A model generated the notes under the pieces. That model saw only the letters and a list, made by a program, of their open reading frames with translations, was not told the origin of the DNA and ran no database searches. Shown piece after piece: positions 61,861 to 64,000 of a stretch of DNA of 64,000 nucleotides. Positions within the stretch are counted from its first letter, which is position 1. Each line of letters starts with the position of its first letter. The position numbers and the translations under genes are program-made. The stretch comes from Tunturiibacter empetritectus (GTDB taxonomy: Bacteria > Acidobacteriota > Terriglobia > Terriglobales > Acidobacteriaceae), in the NCBI RefSeq assembly GCF_014201375.1, contig NZ_JACHDZ010000001.1, forward strand, positions 411,110-475,109, in the 5' to 3' direction.

Positions 61861-64000
61861 TTATGGTTCCATGGCGCCGATGGCTGGTGGGTTGGCTCTG
61901 GTCTTTCCGTTGAAGTCTGTTGTGACTCCGGAGATTGCAATTCCGGAGTTGATGGCCGGGCTCGAAGAACTGATGTTGGGGTTGATAGCGTTGATGTTGG
62001 ACTCGCCTACGAGATCGGGGTCGCCGCAGGTGTAGATCTTCTCCTGTGCACTCAAATAACTTTCCGGGCAGCCTGTGGCTATTGTGTTCCACAGGTTGTG
62101 ATCGATCGCCGATCCGGAGTTGGCGAAGACATTTCCGGTGCCGAGGTAGATGCCGGAGGCGAGCGTGTTGCTATTGCCGGGATCGGCATAACCTTTGCTG
62201 ATGTTGTTGCGGAAGATAAATGTCGCGCCGTTGGCCGCGCAGTTAGGAGCCTGCGCCGCACACTCGATGTCGTACATGGTGTTGCCGTAGCCGACCGAAG
62301 TGTTGTTCTCGAGCGTGATCGCGGTGCCGTTGTTCAACTGGAAGGCCCATTGATCGCCGGCGGCGCGGCAGGTATCGCCGCTGTCCAGAGCCCAGCCCGA
62401 GGGGTTGAGCGGGAAGGCCGAGGCGTTGCTCAGAATCCGGCAGTTGCTGATGGAGACGTTGTTGATGGCGGTGGAAGCGGCCCCGGCTCCGAGTTTGAAG
62501 GTCTGACCGCCGTTGCCCTCGGACCAGGAGGTGGAGATATGGATCGCCGGAGAGGTCTTGACGTCGTCGCTCAAGTGTAGCGAGTCGAATCCATCCTGGG
62601 TGTTCCAGCGGAAGTGGCTGTGATCCACATTCATGGTCATGTTGCCGGCGGCGATCTGGACGAAGCCGTCGCCGTAACCTCCCGACTCCTGTCCGTAGCA
62701 GTAGTTGAATTTGTTCTGCGTATCGGGCTTGGTCATGTCGTAGGGCAGCACGGCCACGCAGCCGTTCCAGTCGATCGTCGCGTAGGAGATATTCATAGTG
62801 CCAACGGTCTCGCAGGAGGTGTTGCATCCTCCGCCATCACCGTTCCAGCCTGCCTGTCCATTGCCGATCACGTAGACATCAGTGGCGGAGAAGACATCGC
62901 TGCTGGATTTGTTGAGATGGCTTCCGAGGATACCGCTGCCTGCGGTGCCGACGATGGCGACGTCCTGAAGGGTGAGGTTGGAGGGACCCTGTTGGGTCTG
63001 GTAGTTGAGGAGGAGTCCGCCGTAGCGGACGTAGTTTTTGGAGTCGGTGCACTGCCCTGCGCCGGCGACTGTGGTGCAGGTGTCGGGCTGGGTGATCTCG
63101 ATGCAGGAGATGTCGACGTAGTCGGTTCCGCGGGTATCGAGAACCACGAAAGCAGCATCGATACCGCTCAGGATGGTCGGATTGACCAGGTGAGTGTGAC
63201 CGGAGTCGTGGCAGTTGCCGGCATTCTGGCCCAGGATCCGGGTGTGCTGGCCGGACGAGCCCGAGGGAGGAGCAGGCAAGATGCACTGTGATCCTTGACT
63301 GTTGCCTGCGTTCGGCGCAGGGCAGATGCCACCGAGCTGCGCGTGCCAGTCGGTGCCCACGCCGCTATTCTGCTCGCCCATGTAGTAGGTGTGGCTCGCA
63401 GAGGCAGAGTCGGCAAACTGGATCGTGTCGCCGCCTGCGAAGCTTGTCCAGTTGCCCGAATAGTTCAGCATCTGGTAGGGGTGGTTGAAGGCGCAGGCTT
63501 GACCGGTGCCAGATCCGGGATAGGCTGCGTTGGTCTTGCCTGTGCACTGGGTGTTGGTGCCGCCATCCGCGCGGATGTACCACGTCGTGCCCGGACCAGG
63601 GGGTGGCTGCGCTGCACTCAGCGTGATCGAGACGGTGAGTGACTTTGTCTGGACGGGACTGCCGTTGTCGCTTACGGTTGCGGTGAAGCTGGTGGTGCCG
63701 GTTACCGAGGGCGTGCCGGAGATCACGCCGGTGGTAGCCGCGAGGGTCAGTCCGCTGGGCAGGCTGCCACTGATCGACCACGTGTAGGCGGGTGTTCCTC
63801 CGCTTGCCTGTAGAGTGCCCGAATAGGTTGTTCCTTCGGTGCCTGCGGGCAGAGTCGATGAAGTGATTGTCAGCGGAGGAACAGCAACGACCAGTGAGAT
63901 CGTCGCGGAGGCGGTCTTGGCTGGGCTCTGGCTATCGGTGACGGTGACGGTGAGGGAGAAGTTGCCGGTGGTGGTGGGGGTTCCGGCGATGACTCCGTTG
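61861..64000 (-). CDS. Large secreted Ig-like / parallel beta-helix protein, 3' part
   Basis: The frame is open across the right edge, so at least 713 residues are seen and the start is missing. From the edge inwards there are at least two putative-Ig (He_PIG-type) repeats: GVIAGTPTTTGNFSLTVTVTDSQSPAKT, then PAGTEGTTYSGTLQASGG and GVISGTPSVTGTTSFTATVSD shapes. A linker (PPPGPGTTWYIRADGG) follows, then a right-handed parallel beta-helix of about 550 residues with many Asn/Gly turns and paired Cys (NLTLQDVAIVGTAGSGILG, NNVSISNCRILSNASAF, ITLENNTSVGYGNT). Beta-helices of this kind bind or cleave polysaccharides. A strong terminator follows. Confidence 0.85.
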   Translation of the reverse strand, partial: NGVIAGTPTTTGNFSLTVTVTDSQSPAKTASATISLVVAVPPLTITSSTLPAGTEGTTYSGTLQASGGTPAYTWSISGSLPSGLTLAATTGVISGTPSVTGTTSFTATVSDNGSPVQTKSLTVSITLSAAQPPPGPGTTWYIRADGGTNTQCTGKTNAAYPGSGTGQACAFNHPYQMLNYSGNWTSFAGGDTIQFADSASASHTYYMGEQNSGVGTDWHAQLGGICPAPNAGNSQGSQCILPAPPSGSSGQHTRILGQNAGNCHDSGHTHLVNPTILSGIDAAFVVLDTRGTDYVDISCIEITQPDTCTTVAGAGQCTDSKNYVRYGGLLLNYQTQQGPSNLTLQDVAIVGTAGSGILGSHLNKSSSDVFSATDVYVIGNGQAGWNGDGGGCNTSCETVGTMNISYATIDWNGCVAVLPYDMTKPDTQNKFNYCYGQESGGYGDGFVQIAAGNMTMNVDHSHFRWNTQDGFDSLHLSDDVKTSPAIHISTSWSEGNGGQTFKLGAGAASTAINNVSISNCRILSNASAFPLNPSGWALDSGDTCRAAGDQWAFQLNNGTAITLENNTSVGYGNTMYDIECAAQAPNCAANGATFIFRNNISKGYADPGNSNTLASGIYLGTGNVFANSGSAIDHNLWNTIATGCPESYLSAQEKIYTCGDPDLVGESNINAINPNISSSSPAINSGIAISGVTTDFNGKTRANPPAIGAMEP

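Overview
The window looks like a chromosomal segment of a soil Acidobacteriota (class Terriglobia, Edaphobacter/Granulicella-like). This is an inference from gene content: two very large TonB-dependent receptors with an N-terminal carboxypeptidase-regulatory-like domain, TPR plus ASPIC/UnbV proteins, PEP-CTERM proteins, many secreted glycoside hydrolases, GC-rich coding sequence with AT-rich promoters, and REP-type repeats. No rRNA, tRNA, CRISPR array, phage or conjugative gene was seen.

Positions 1-22.5 kb form a carbohydrate-uptake region. It holds a secreted (alpha/alpha)6-barrel glycosidase, two GH13 alpha-glucosidase paralogs behind a GntR/LacI-type (AraR-like) regulator, a TonB-dependent receptor, a secreted TPR protein, a YceI protein and a GH36 alpha-galactosidase. 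Two genes here are wrecks: a TPR-ASPIC/UnbV gene (15.7-17.1 kb) and a GH95 alpha-L-fucosidase (17.9-20.1 kb). The GH95 remnant carries a small internal inversion. The locus appears to have narrowed its substrate range.

Positions 22.5-34.7 kb are accessory and repeat-rich: small secreted and membrane proteins, a MgtC-like protein, a STAS protein, a lipoprotein, a lipocalin-like protein with an aldo/keto-reductase N-terminus grafted on, a truncated AraC regulator, an NAD-dependent epimerase, and a Tat-exported protein with a cysteine-rich hydrophobic tail resembling a bacteriocin precursor. A REP-associated tyrosine transposase lies with a truncated second copy and six about 150-bp REP-like units. 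A frameshifted secreted gene follows.

Positions 34.8-44.2 kb carry core metabolism: glmS with two unusual insertions, then ackA and xfp (phosphoketolase shunt to acetate and ATP), a strong bidirectional terminator, and a second TonB-dependent receptor.

Positions 44.8-56.6 kb combine lipid/polyketide and envelope genes: two ketoacyl-ACP synthases, a free acyl carrier protein, an FAD-dependent oxidoreductase, a type III polyketide synthase, a DHA2-type efflux pump, a methyltransferase, a GT2 glycosyltransferase, an FkbM methyltransferase and a SpoIIE phosphatase. Together they suggest an acyl-primed type III polyketide lipid pathway. Positions 56.7-64 kb hold a TPR-like secreted protein, a PEP-CTERM protein with a structured leader, a nucleotide-sugar epimerase and UDP-sugar dehydrogenase (surface polysaccharide precursors), and the 3' part of a large Ig-like/beta-helix secreted protein that runs off the right edge.
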